Below, one piece after another: positions 28,361 through 39,299 of a stretch of DNA of 64,000 nucleotides. How positions within the stretch are numbered: the first letter of the stretch is position 1; each line of letters opens with the position of its first letter. The position numbers and the translations under genes were made by a program. The notes beneath the pieces were generated by a model. It ran no database searches. It was not told the DNA's origin and was given only the letters and a program-made list of their open reading frames with translations. Source of the stretch: Vespula vulgaris (taxonomy: Eukaryota; Arthropoda; Insecta; Hymenoptera; Vespidae); the NCBI RefSeq assembly GCF_905475345.1, contig NC_066588.1:6030001-6094000 (forward strand). Direction: 5' to 3'.

Positions 28361-29481
28361 ATATCGAATTCATTAATATTATTGACAAAATTTAATCTGT
28401 CAATTGTATTGGACTATTTCAATACACATATTTCATAATTGGTAATTTTGTAATTTGACATCGTGTGAAAAAAGAAATTATCTTTCATTGTTTAAGTTAA
28501 AATTTTGCTGCAAATTGAAAATTATTCATAAATTAAAAAAATTGTTAAATATTTTGAAACAACTGAAATAAAAAAAAAACAAAACAAAAATAAAAAGATT
28601 CAGTAAGACACGCCCTACACGAACAGTTTGCCTGGCATCGTCTCTTGTTCGTACCGTGCTCTGTCCCGTTTGTGTTGTGGGTGTGTCTGTCTGTCTGTCT
28701 AGAACGGGGACATGTCTAAACAGGGGTTGAACGACCAAAGCGCTTTGAGAGAAATTTAAAGCTTTTTGAAATAGGTAAGAGAAAAGGGACACTTTTCTAA
28801 AATTTTATTTCAAGCATTAATAGTTGTACGTAAACTTAAATGAGTATAAAATTTTTCTCTCTTTTCAAACCTTATCCCTGTTATTTTTATTATATCGAAT
28901 TTGTTTTCTTTATTAGATTAGATTCAGTTTTGGAATACAGGGACGTAATTATTAATTATATGAAACAACGTTAAATCCGACAGAATATATTAATTAATTA
29001 GAAATTAGAATTCTTGATATCAAGTCCGTATGAAACATCTTTTACAACAATGTTTACTAACCATCTAATATATTTAATAATATAAAATATATATTATAAA
29101 TTTTTTTATTTTGATTTTGTTGTCACAAAATACACTAAAATATCTTAAAATTTACGAATACTTTTTAATTTTCATAAAAATTTTAATCCACACGGCAAAA
29201 GATAATTTCTACGTTCGCATAGACGAATATGCTCGTTGTAATAGAAAAAAATTGTCATCTCTTGATGACGAGTATACTCGTCAAACATATTTAACCAGGT
29301 TAAAAAGGTAGGAGAGAAAACAGCATCGTTAAATCGTGACACGGCTACTATTAAATGGTCGAATAAAAGCACCCTGGAAAGTCTCGTTTTCTTGCTTTGT
29401 TCGTCGAGCTACTCAAAGATAGAAATGTTGGGACTACCCTGGCTTGAGTTGGCGAGGAAATAGAGAAGGAGAATCTTGGGT

Positions 29482-29513
29482 AAAGTCGCGAGAAGAAAGT
29501 CACTCGCGACTTT
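29482..29513. repeat. Perfect 11-bp GC-containing hairpin
   Basis: AAAGTCGCGAG at 29482-29492 is exactly complementary to CTCGCGACTTT at 29503-29513, with a 10-nt loop. The CG-rich core makes it much more stable than its AT-rich surroundings. No run of T follows that would suggest a terminator. Confidence 0.8.
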
Positions 29514-29856
29514 TCGAAATAAATCTGTTCGAGAAACTTGCCTTTTATTGGTGCTTCCTTTCTTTCCTGCTTTCATAGGATAGAGTCAACAAACCTTTTC
29601 ATAGCCTTTTCGCGGTATACTTGGCAGGATAGTCGAAGTCCTTTCGAAAGAGAGTTTTGTTTTTAAACATGTAATTTCGACTAGGTGGACTAAGAAACTG
29701 ATACGATTTCGAAAAGCTCACCAAATTCACGAGAAAAAGTTTCACGAGCTTTACAAAGGACACAAAGGGCTACGCGATTTCTGGCCACGTTCAGAGACTG
29801 ATGGACGGGGAAGGACTTTCGCCAATAAATAAGGTTCTGTCCTTCCTCTTTCTGTC

Positions 29857-29864
<8 letters not shown>

Positions 29865-29898
<34 letters not shown>
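29865..29898. repeat. (CT)n microsatellite
   Basis: A pure CT run preceded by CTGTCTGT units. Confidence 0.95.
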
Positions 29899-29901
<3 letters not shown>

Positions 29902-30504
29902 TAGAAATACGCACTGATGTCTGAAAACTTTTCGACGACTCGCGAAATTGCTCGTCGTGGAATCAACGGATTATCGATTCGAATCGAACCGGATGTTGTC
30001 CGTATACATACATATGCATCAGTTGTATACATACGAATTGTGAACTTTACAAACCGTGATAAAAAAGAGAAAAAAGCAACCGAGACGTACGATAACGACG
30101 AGGTTATTCCTCGAAATTAAGTATGATAAAAAAAACGAATAAAAAGAAAAATAATAAATGAAAATAATTATCATACACGTGAATTAAAAAAGAAAAATAA
30201 AATAAAAGGAGAGAACGTCTCTCGCTTAACGCATTAAGTATTAGACGGAAGAGAATTAGATCGATTAAAATGATTATAATCTCGATGGAAACCAACTGAA
30301 ATGTTATCCACGATACGAAAGTTCTAACTGCATCTGCTATTCGTCCGAAGGGAGTGTAATAAAGGAGAAGAGATAGCAAGGATGGGAAAGCAGAGCACTT
30401 GGAGGAGTACCTAAACTTTCTCTTCCCTCGTTGGATTAAAAAGTCAGCGATCGTCGATCGTCGTACGGCATCTAATGTTTGCCGAACTTCATCGAACCCG
30501 AGGC

Positions 30505-30505
<1 letters not shown>

Positions 30506-30535
<30 letters not shown>

Positions 30536-30575
30536 AAGAAGAAGAAAGAGAATAAGGAGGAGGAGGAGGAGGAGA
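30506..30575. repeat. (AAG)n then (AGG)n
   Basis: About 14 AAG units to 30547 and about seven AGG units at 30555-30575. The open frames across it read as poly-Arg or poly-Lys. Confidence 0.95.
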
Positions 30576-31015
30576 AGTAGGAGAAGGTAGAGAAGAGTCC
30601 CCTTGTTACATATTTACCGAGGCAAGCCGACTTTTTCTTCTTTTCCTTTTTCTCTTTGCCTTTCTTCGTTCGTTTCTCAACGTACTCGTAAACAAGATAC
30701 CGCAGGGGAGTCGCGAATGAAAGAAAGAAAGAAAGAGGGAGAGAAAGAGAGAGAAAGAGAAAGAGAGAGAGAGAGGAGAGTGAGTTAAGAAGAGATTGCG
30801 TTTCACCGAATGCCGTGTCACGCCAACGTCGATCTTAAACTTTGAAATTAACCGTAAAGTTTCGATGAAATTATTCTTGAGTAGTGCGAGTATTCGAAGG
30901 AACGTAGAAACGAACTAACGTAAAGAGTTTCGAGCTTTCGACGTTCTCGTATCAAGCACGAATATCATTCATTTCGAGAAAAGAGAAAAAAGAAAATGGA
31001 AAAGAAGAGACGAAA

Positions 31016-31047
<32 letters not shown>

Positions 31048-32150
31048 GTCGTTTACAGAGGTTAGCCATTTATCGAAGTAGCTCGGCTTAGGGGCGAGCA
31101 GCGAGCCGTTTATTTTCCAGTTCAGTAAGAAAAGCACGAGTGGCCCATCTTCGAAATATTATAATTATATTTTCCATCGGCAACCTCAAGGTAAATGGAA
31201 GTTAAATCAAAGTCTTGGCCGGAGGCAACGTAACGATAGAGAAAGAGAAAAAAAAGGAAGAGAGAAAGAGAGGAAGAGCAGTGGATGTCGAGGGGTTTTC
31301 GTAAAAGAGACTTGTATTGGTGAGTGTCTTCTTATATATCGTCGAGGCAATCTCGAAGAAGATATGAAAAGTAGACCGAACTTTCTTCTTCTTCAGTGGC
31401 GGTAAGTCTGCTGGAGGAAAGACCACGATAGAAAACAATTATTAATTCAAACGTAAAAGAAAAAGAAGGACGATAAAAAATAAACGCGCGAGTACTTATT
31501 ATTATATACATAAATTAAACGGCATTCACGCTAAAATAGACAGAAAATACTTATGTACGTACATAATATATACCTCATTTATATAAGAAAGAAAGAGAGA
31601 GAGAGAGAGAGAGAAGAGTAAAGTAATAATCTTTAAAGGCGTTAATTGTGAGAGGAGCTACGATCTACAACGATAAAGATAGAGAGAAAGAGGAAGAAAG
31701 ATATTTTCACTAGCAGTTCAACGACGAAGCCACGATTTCAGAAGAACGAAATTACTCGAGAGAAGGGCCTAGGGCTTGGAAATAATCTGCACGGGACTTG
31801 TGGAGTCTCTCTCTATCTCTCTTTCTCTTTCTCTCTCTTTCTCTCTTTCTCTCTTTCTTCCTTTCTCTTTCTCTTTCTGTTTCCAAAGACCTGGATAGAA
31901 GTTGCTGTTTGTTACAATTAGGAGCACTCTTCCGGACTTATGTCTTCTTCTTCCTTGCACTTTCCACCCTAGCTAGATGTATTCAACCGTATTCGTCACT
32001 TTGAGTATCTCGTCGGAAATTACACGTCGAAATGACGGTCGTATAGTTTTAACATTCATCCTACTTTTATTAAAGTAATATGCGTTACAAAAAATATAAT
32101 ATCTTTTCTTCAGGTTTCTTTTTATTTTTGAAAAATGAAGTTCTAATATT

Positions 32151-32152
<2 letters not shown>

Positions 32153-32206
<54 letters not shown>

Positions 32207-32225
32207 TATGTATATATATATATAA
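32153..32225. repeat. (TA)n tract
   Basis: TA alternation with CATA and GACATATG interruptions. The interval 30790-32150 holds GA/CT patches at about 31017, 31590 and 31807, and no supported gene. Confidence 0.9.
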
Positions 32226-32472
32226 ATTATATTTCTTCAAACAAACGATCACAATATATTTTTATAACACAATTGCACAATAAAAATTTAAAACAGAGCA
32301 TCTTTCCTCTCTATTTTGAATAAGAAGAAGCATCTTACTTTTGGAGTCCGTTTTGATAGATCGTCGTCGTCGTTGTCGTTGGCTTTAGACCGGCATCGAA
32401 GCGATCGACTTTGGCTTTGGCCTTTGCCCGAGCAAAGTCTACCAAAAGAGACGATCATATCTGTCTATATTC

Positions 32473-33000
32473 ATGAGCAATACCACCACCGTGCTCCCGT
32501 ATCAGGGAGGAAGATGCAAATGTACTGCCTTTCCGACCTACGAAGCGGCTACAATTTTCACGGAACTCGAGGGAGCCCATACGTTTTCCTTCGCATACTC
32601 ATATATACATATTACAGAAGAGAACGTAAAGAACGATTCCAGTGGCACCGTGGACTCTCTTCTCTTTACCGTGCGTGGAATATACCGTAGAACGAGTTTC
32701 TTTAGCTCCCATAGCCAATACTATTTTCTTTTCGCTGCATTACGATATTTTTCGATATTATATAAATATACATTTCTATATGATTCCTCTTCGTTTTTGT
32801 ATCAAAATGTAAATATATATATATATATATGTATAAATGTGTGCGTGTATGTATATATGTATACTTACATATACGTCACGAAAGAAAGAATCTGTTTACC
32901 ATTCGCGTCACTCAAATGCTTTTCTTTCGTACGAGATAGAAAAATTGAAAGAGAAGTAGTCGTCGCCGAAACGTGTCGTCTAAAAGTCTACATGGGTTAG
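32473..33000 (+). CDS. Candidate ORF with plausible N-terminal third
   Basis: An ATG frame of 175 residues. The first 70 have mixed composition, with several acidic and aromatic residues and two Asn-linked glycosylation-type sequons. The remainder reads through TA and GTATATG repeats as Tyr/Ile runs. An overlapping frame at 32316-32690 is also open, so the openness is not specific. No family is recognised. Confidence 0.1.
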   Translation: MSNTTTVLPYQGGRCKCTAFPTYEAATIFTELEGAHTFSFAYSYIHITEENVKNDSSGTVDSLLFTVRGIYRRTSFFSSHSQYYFLFAALRYFSILYKYTFLYDSSSFLYQNVNIYIYICINVCVYVYMYTYIYVTKERICLPFASLKCFSFVRDRKIEREVVVAETCRLKVYMG

Positions 33001-33092
33001 AGAATAAAAGAAAGAAAGAGAGAGAGAGAGAGAGAGAGAAGAAGAAACAACGTACCATCGGTAGTACGAGAATGAGAAAGAGAAAGACAGAA

Positions 33093-33101
<9 letters not shown>

Positions 33102-33168
<67 letters not shown>
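33102..33168. repeat. (GA)n microsatellite
   Basis: About 66 bp of pure GA, with an adjacent shorter GA patch at 33019-33038. Confidence 0.95.
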
Positions 33169-33173
<5 letters not shown>

Positions 33174-33224
33174 AAACTGGAAACTAGTATTGGAGTAATC
33201 TCCTGTTCAGGAAATTTATTCGCC

Positions 33225-33455
33225 ATCTCGGCAGCTTCCGCCTAAATCGCTCTTTCCAACTCCCTGTGTTCGGGCTTCGCCGTTTTGCTAGGATTAATAT
33301 CTACGTTCTACGCTACGGCTTCGTGAAATTTGCCGTGAGATAAGGGCTCGATCGTACATACCTGGCATCCCTGTGGCGTGGCCGCGTTACGCGAGGCTTA
33401 CGCCTCAAAGCGTAATTACTCCAGGGCGGACGCGGTGACGGTACTACGCTATACT
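33225..33455. other. GC-richer repeat-free island
   Basis: About 230 bp of complex, GC-richer sequence sits between a GA tract and a CT tract. It contains no long ORF but includes a bulged hairpin. This is the clearest GC island in the window. It could be a conserved non-coding element, an exon or a structured RNA; none of these can be confirmed here. Confidence 0.4.
33387..33415. repeat. Bulged hairpin within the GC-richer island
   Basis: TTACGC pairs with GCGTAA and GAGGC pairs with GCCTC around a TTAC loop, with an unpaired AAA on the right arm. That gives 11 base pairs in 29 nt. Confidence 0.75.
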
Positions 33456-33456
33456 C

Positions 33457-33459
<3 letters not shown>

Positions 33460-33521
<62 letters not shown>

Positions 33522-33553
33522 TCGACGAATTCGAAGCTTTTCAAGGGAGATCT

Positions 33554-33590
<37 letters not shown>
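33460..33590. repeat. (CT)n and (ACG)n repeats
   Basis: Pure CT at 33460-33516, then an ACG array at 33553-33590 of about 12 units. From 33600 to 34190 I see AT-rich spacer. Confidence 0.95.
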
Positions 33591-34199
33591 ACACAAGAAC
33601 GATCGAATTCAATTAGACGTAAGCTTCGCGCAAAGATGAGAAACATCGTGCTTCGCGAACGATAGTGAATCCTATAATTAATAATTTCTCGGGTACCAAG
33701 AAAATTGAAAATTCTTTTCCTAAATAATTTTCCATTTGAAAATATATAATTTGTTTTTCTACATGAAAGACACTTCTGAAGTACCGATCAAGTTTATCGA
33801 AGTGTCAGGTTGCATTTAGTTTCATACGGCTATAAAAGAGGACATTGATAAATATTTTATTGCATTCATTTTAAACTTCATGATTTTATGGACTTTAGAA
33901 AAATACTAAACTCCTGATCCGACGAAGAGATATAGATACATAAATAAATAGATCTCATGAGATCTCGTATTAAAAAGAAAGCTCGATAACCGTGCAGAAG
34001 CAAGATAAGATGAGACTTCCTATTTACGTGAAGGTCGGTAGAAAAAAGTAGCTTTTATAAAGAATGAAGAAGGAGCAGAGTTATGCGTAAAAGATGTTCT
34101 CGTGCTAACCGTACTATTTCATTTTTATAACTTTGCGAGTGCCCTTCTTTTTCGAGACTTCAATCAAAGCTCCCTTTCTCTCTCTCTTTCATACACTAA

Positions 34200-34211
34200 G
34201 CTCTCTCTCTC

Positions 34212-34262
<51 letters not shown>

Positions 34263-34513
34263 CACGATTCAAAGAGACGTTAGCCACTCTTAGTGGCGCG
34301 TCGTTTCGCTCGGTGTATTACGTTTACCCTCGAAAACCTATAGAATCTCATCGTCGGAGGATAATGTCGCTACGACCAATTGAACCGTCGAGAGAGCTTT
34401 AGGGTTACTCTTCACAAGCATCGACCTCCTAGAAACACGAGAGTAAGAGAAGGAGAGAGAGAAAGAGAGAGAGGGAGAAGAAAAATGCCCGACAAAAGCA
34501 CCTCCTCTCTCTC

Positions 34514-34544
<31 letters not shown>

Positions 34545-34545
34545 C
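34200..34545. repeat. CT, GA and CT tracts
   Basis: CT at 34200-34257, GA at about 34453-34481 and CT at 34503-34545. The last two are complementary neighbours and could form a hairpin. Confidence 0.85.
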
Positions 34546-35023
34546 GACCTTGTCTTTGCCTCAGCTCTATTACAACCACCTCTGGCTCTTATGCGCGTGC
34601 CTCGTGAACTCGATCAGAAGGAGAACTAATTTTTTTTCTCTCGAGTCATTTTTTCACTCAAGTATTTAACTAATTAATAGGTTTATCATTTATCACAATG
34701 ATTTATTTCAATTTAAAATGACTCTTAAATCTTTATATATGTATATAATTTAAAAAAATTTCGATTCAAGTAGTATATATCTATGTATTTCTATTCGAAA
34801 GACGATCTCGAATGATTACCAACGATTCCAAGGTACTCTAGAAAAGTTTCAAGAATGAAAGGTAGAAAGGTATATCTATTCGTACAAAAAGTTCGATATG
34901 TCCGGAGGTTAAGAGTCGAAAATGAAATAAGCGGGAAATCCGATATTGATGTTCTTCGATTTAACGCATTCCAACGTAGATTTCTTCCGGGTGGTTAGAT
35001 AATCCGCGAATATATTGTAAGAT

Positions 35024-35257
35024 ATGCGCACGTTAAGATGGGTGAAAGAGAGGGATGAAGAAAGGCAGTACATGGAAGTGCGCTATACGAAAAATTCTTC
35101 CGGCAATATCGAAGGGATATACGCTCGGGCGTATATTCAAATCGCTTCGGTGAACCATAAACACAAGGGAATTCGTTTCAATGCATGCGGCTTCTTTTCT
35201 TTCTTTTTTCTTGTCTTTTTTTCTTTTTCTTATCTTTTTTCTTTTTCTCCCCGCTAG
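35024..35257 (+). CDS. Candidate short ORF
   Basis: ATG at 35024 opens 77 residues. The first 55 are charged and mixed in composition; the end is a Phe/Ser run from T-rich sequence. No motif, signal peptide or recognisable domain is visible. Confidence 0.08.
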   Translation: MRTLRWVKERDEERQYMEVRYTKNSSGNIEGIYARAYIQIASVNHKHKGIRFNACGFFSFFFLVFFSFSYLFSFSPR

Positions 35258-36480
35258 GGAAAGCATCAATTTTTCTTCTTTCTCAACGAGAAACGTTCGA
35301 GAGAACGTCTTACGTGAGCACGTGGATGGTACATAAGATAGCCCAATAATGTGGTATAGTCGAGCCATAAAGGCGGATATGAGGACTGCATAACGCGAAT
35401 TCTTCTTATTGGATAAGAACCTTAACGTTGAAAGCTTCGCGAAGAAAATCGTGCCATATTGAATCTATAAAAGGAACATTTCGAACGTAAACGTTCTATT
35501 ATATCATTTTATTTAGTTATTACTTACATATGTTATTAGTCCATGAGATTTTTATTTAATTATTATAACTATCGATACTTCGTCGGAAAGCTGAGTCCCT
35601 CATGAAATACAAATTTGAATATACGTTAATAATCTATCAACGCTATCGAGAAGGACTCATCGTACCTATTAACGTACCTCGTTCCCAAGGATTCTCCGGA
35701 GACAGAAGAGGATTTCTAGGAGTAATTCATTAATAATTACGAGAAGGTACGAGCACCGACGTTAGAAATTCGCAACGAAGGGGAAACGACGACGTTCCGC
35801 GTGGACGCGGTCCAAGTTCCGAGTTCGTAGTTTCGAAGCACGCATTCCGTATGCTCTCGCGCCCGCTCCTGGTACATTAAAGATCCCTCGTTAACGTTAT
35901 ATAGCAGAGACCCGTTTCAGAGCCACGTGTTCAAACAAGATAAAGATCATTAACTTCCGGAGTAACTCCGAATTTTCATCATTTTTCGAAATAACATCAA
36001 ACATTTTTATCCCAAATCTAATATATCATAATTTTCAATCGTCGATAGACGCTGCGTCAATTATTATCCAAACGATACACGATTTCGATCAAATCAACAT
36101 AAATTTAAAAGATTAAAAGATACAACAGAAATATGATTTGCATTTACCAAGATTATGCCTTATCGCGAAAGAAAGAAAAATAAATTTATAGAGATAGCGA
36201 GAAAAAGATTAATCAAACTAGCGATAAATGTAGTAAGTAGGGTGATTATGGGAATAATCGTGCGTGAGGTTTTAACCCTTTTGGATTTTCTCTGAGCTCG
36301 ACGATTTAAGCTTGTGATGATGTGCAGGAAGAGGGTAACCAGTTGGGTCGAAGAACGATCGAGAGGGGTGACTAACGAGAGATGGAGATAGAGAGAGAGA
36401 AAGAGAAAAAGAGAGTGTCGGTGGTAAAGAGAGCGAGAAAGAGAAAGGGATAGAAAGGGTGAGGGAAAACCAGTAGGGAA

Positions 36481-36738
36481 ATGGGCTTGACTGTTACACA
36501 CACATATTCCCTGGAGCTCGAAACTGATAGCGGACAGATACTATGCATTCGTGGCGTACGGTTAGAATTAATTGCCAATGTTTGCTTCGACTGGTGGATA
36601 TTGGGACGAATGTTCGTAAGGGAGTATGGCTTACAGCTCACATATCCCAACAACCGTACCGATTGTGACGAGTTCGAACCAAAAGGATACGATAGTACTT
36701 ACGTCTGTCGTGTTGATGACCAATTACGAGTAATATGA
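36481..36738 (+). CDS. Candidate 85-residue ORF free of repeats
   Basis: An ATG-initiated frame of 85 residues with ordinary composition, including a Trp-Trp pair, an Asn-Arg-Thr sequon and three cysteines. It has no low-complexity run, which is unusual for this window. It ends in a stop and has no identifiable domain. A GlyTyrAspSerThrTyrValCys segment superficially recalls an immunoglobulin F strand, but the Asp-Tyr spacing is off by one residue. It may be a chance frame in complex non-coding DNA. Confidence 0.15.
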   Translation: MGLTVTHTYSLELETDSGQILCIRGVRLELIANVCFDWWILGRMFVREYGLQLTYPNNRTDCDEFEPKGYDSTYVCRVDDQLRVI

Positions 36739-36980
36739 TGTTAATGGTAGATTATTGCCATCAAACTGGTATATCGATGGAAGAGACAGTTATATCATTC
36801 TCGAACTATTGTCATCTTTTTTCTTACACTCTTATATAACTTAAATTCTACGTATATATAGTATTACTTGATTTCTTACTAAAAAGATAAAAAAATTAGG
36901 ACGACTATTTTGAGATTTCTCTTCTTTTTCTCCATACTTTTCTATCTTACACAAGATATACTATTTCACCTAAGAAAGAG

Positions 36981-37036
36981 AGCCTAGCACTGGATATCCA
37001 GGAAGCTCGTGCTAAGTGGCTCACTCGGTAAACCGA
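36981..37036. repeat. Compound inverted repeat: two adjacent hairpins
   Basis: TAGCAC at 36985-36990 pairs with GTGCTA, and an outer AGCC pairs with GGCT across a 3-nt bulge. Inside lies the perfect palindrome CTGGATATCCAG. Directly downstream, TCGG and CCGA pair around TAAA at 37025-37036. An imperfect GTC/GTT array follows at about 37043-37081. Confidence 0.7.
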
Positions 37037-37222
37037 AGAACGTCGTCGTCGTCGTTGTCGTTGTCGTCGTCGTTGTCGTCGGTGGAAAGTGGCCAGAAAG
37101 AATGAAAGAAAGATAGAGTCTCTCGAAAAAGCATTATCGTTTAAAAGTCAGCGTCTGGCTCAGCTTTTTACCGTAAGGCGGGAATAGCGTGACATTCGAA
37201 ATAAGTACCGATCCAGTAGAAA

Positions 37223-37271
37223 ATGTCCTCCTTTCTCCCTATCCTCTTCCTTCCTCTTCTCTTGGTCCAAG
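37223..37271 (+). CDS. Possible leader-peptide first exon
   Basis: ATG at 37223, preceded by GAAA, opens MSSFLPILFLPLLLVQ, a hydrophobic stretch shaped like a secretory signal peptide. It is followed at once by AAG|GTACGA, a reasonable splice donor with phase 1. Read without splicing, the frame continues about 40 more residues to a stop just after 37390. Many secreted and cell-surface insect proteins have a first exon of this form followed by a long intron. The caution is that CT-rich DNA naturally encodes Leu, Phe, Ser and Pro, and this window is full of it. No downstream exon was identified. Confidence 0.22.
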
Positions 37272-39239
37272 GTACGACCAATTTGAAAGTTAACGATGTT
37301 ACGAGCCACGCTTGGATTATGTTAATGCGATATTTCGGTAGATGCCACCTACGAACACGAAAGGCTGAGCTCGACGACTACGACGACGACGTTTAAGATC
37401 GAGACATACTGCGAGCTATAGACCTCGAAAACGATTATTACCCAAGGTTATAAAACGTAACTACTTCCTTCCGTGGTGCGGTAAAGTGCGACATTTCTGT
37501 ACTCGCCCAACCGTAGAGCCACACCAAGAAGGATAATGGTAAGTGAATGAAGTCCACGCCCAAGTACCACCTCGTGGCTGACGTACTTTTAAATAAAAAA
37601 GACTTTTCCCTTTTTTTTTCTCTTCAGCAGAAGCAACGTGATTCTTTCTTCGTTACGCCGTACTCGTTGTAATTTTCTCTTTTGTATTATACCAGTGTTG
37701 GCACCGTAATTTTCTTAAACCAGGATCGTTAAAGAAAATTGCTTCAAAAATTAGAGGATGATAAACGTGAAAGATAATACAAAAATTATTATGAAAGTAT
37801 GCTGAATCCACAAAAATTTCATTTATCGTAATATAGATTTATGTAAAATTATATATATACAATATACATATATACACACACATACATACATACATACATA
37901 CATATATATCTTAGAATATTTTTTATAATCAATACGTGTTAGAAAATTAGAAAAGTATAACGAAAAGTGTATCGGGTATCATTTAATTCTTTCTCTCTTT
38001 TTTCCCTTTTTTTTTCTTCTTTCTTTTCTTTCGAAAGTCGTATTCGACGAGTGTAGAACTTTTCGTTGGGGCGGAACGCGGGTTATCCGGAAGACGAGAT
38101 TCTTTCGGAAATTCCACGAAGAGAAGAGAGCGTACGCCACGTGAACCTTTCATTTTCCATTAGATACTGCTTTCGACGAGCTGCGAAATCCGATCGACGC
38201 GGCCGTCCAATAACGTGATCCTGATTTTTCGAAAGAAAGACAGCCGCCACCAGCGAGAGGACGGAGAGAGTCTCTCCTTCCTCGATCCAAAGTATCTCCT
38301 GTTACTCGCATATATATACACACACACCACACACCTATATATACTCTATATATACATATATACATATACCTTCCAAAGGTCTTTCCTAAAAGCGTGCACT
38401 GTTTTAAGTCGATTTTCTTGACGACGAATATCGTGTTACGGTAAGAAACTTTTACTTTATTTCACGAACACGAACGATCGATGAAAGTTCAATAAAAAAT
38501 GTACTTTGAAAAATATACAAATAAAATTAAAAAATTCGAAGCTATTGTATTACAATTATCGTTAATTAACTTATCAATCGAAAAAGTAGGTTCGTACAAA
38601 CGAGTGAAGGAAAAAAATTTTTGTCGAAGAAAGGGACTTTTCTCGAGAAAGTCGGTTAACAGGTCGAACGAAGAAAAAAGAGAGAAAAATAAAGAAATCA
38701 AGAGAAACAGACGTACGAGTTCAACAAACGCCGAAGGCTAATTTGAATGGTTACTGTAGTCTTTAACGTAGTTTTCTTGTCTTCTATCAAGATAGTCTAC
38801 TTCTTTCGTCCTTCTACTTACAATTTTTTCTGATACTTCTTTAATTTGAGGTCAAAAACTTCGTAGAATGATACTAAAGAGATACTCGTTGAGAATAGCA
38901 AGATACTAAATGTAATAAGGGTATAATAACTAATTCTTTTTTACTTTTCATGGGACACGAACAAATTTATTCAAGAGCAATCTTTTCCAGAAAGAATAAA
39001 TGAATGTTCGACACGAGACAATTACCAGAATAAAATGAAACATCAAAAATGTAGTAGTCGACGATGTAACGAAGCAGATGTTATGTACATATAAAAGGTT
39101 TCTCCATTTGTATCGAATTCGTTATAGGATATATATCTATACCTGAAGATATTGAACAGAACTGATTGTAAAGCATCCTCGGAAATCGCGATGAAAGCGA
39201 ATCGAGACTATCTTGCTTGCTTCGGACGAAGTCCTATTC

Positions 39240-39295
<56 letters not shown>
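39240..39295. repeat. (GA)n microsatellite
   Basis: GA run with one AAGA interruption near the left end. The interval 37700-39239 is AT-rich and has no supported gene; a CATA run lies near 37868-37900. Confidence 0.95.
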
Positions 39296-39296
<1 letters not shown>

Positions 39297-39299
39297 AAT

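Noticed and set aside
36481..36738. Possible immunoglobulin-domain exon
   Set aside because: The Asp to Tyr-x-Cys spacing is one residue short of the usual pattern, and no matching Trp or first-cysteine strand is visible.
37600..37680. Exon downstream of a strong-looking acceptor at 37627
   Set aside because: In the phase left by the 37271 donor, the frame meets a stop within a few codons.
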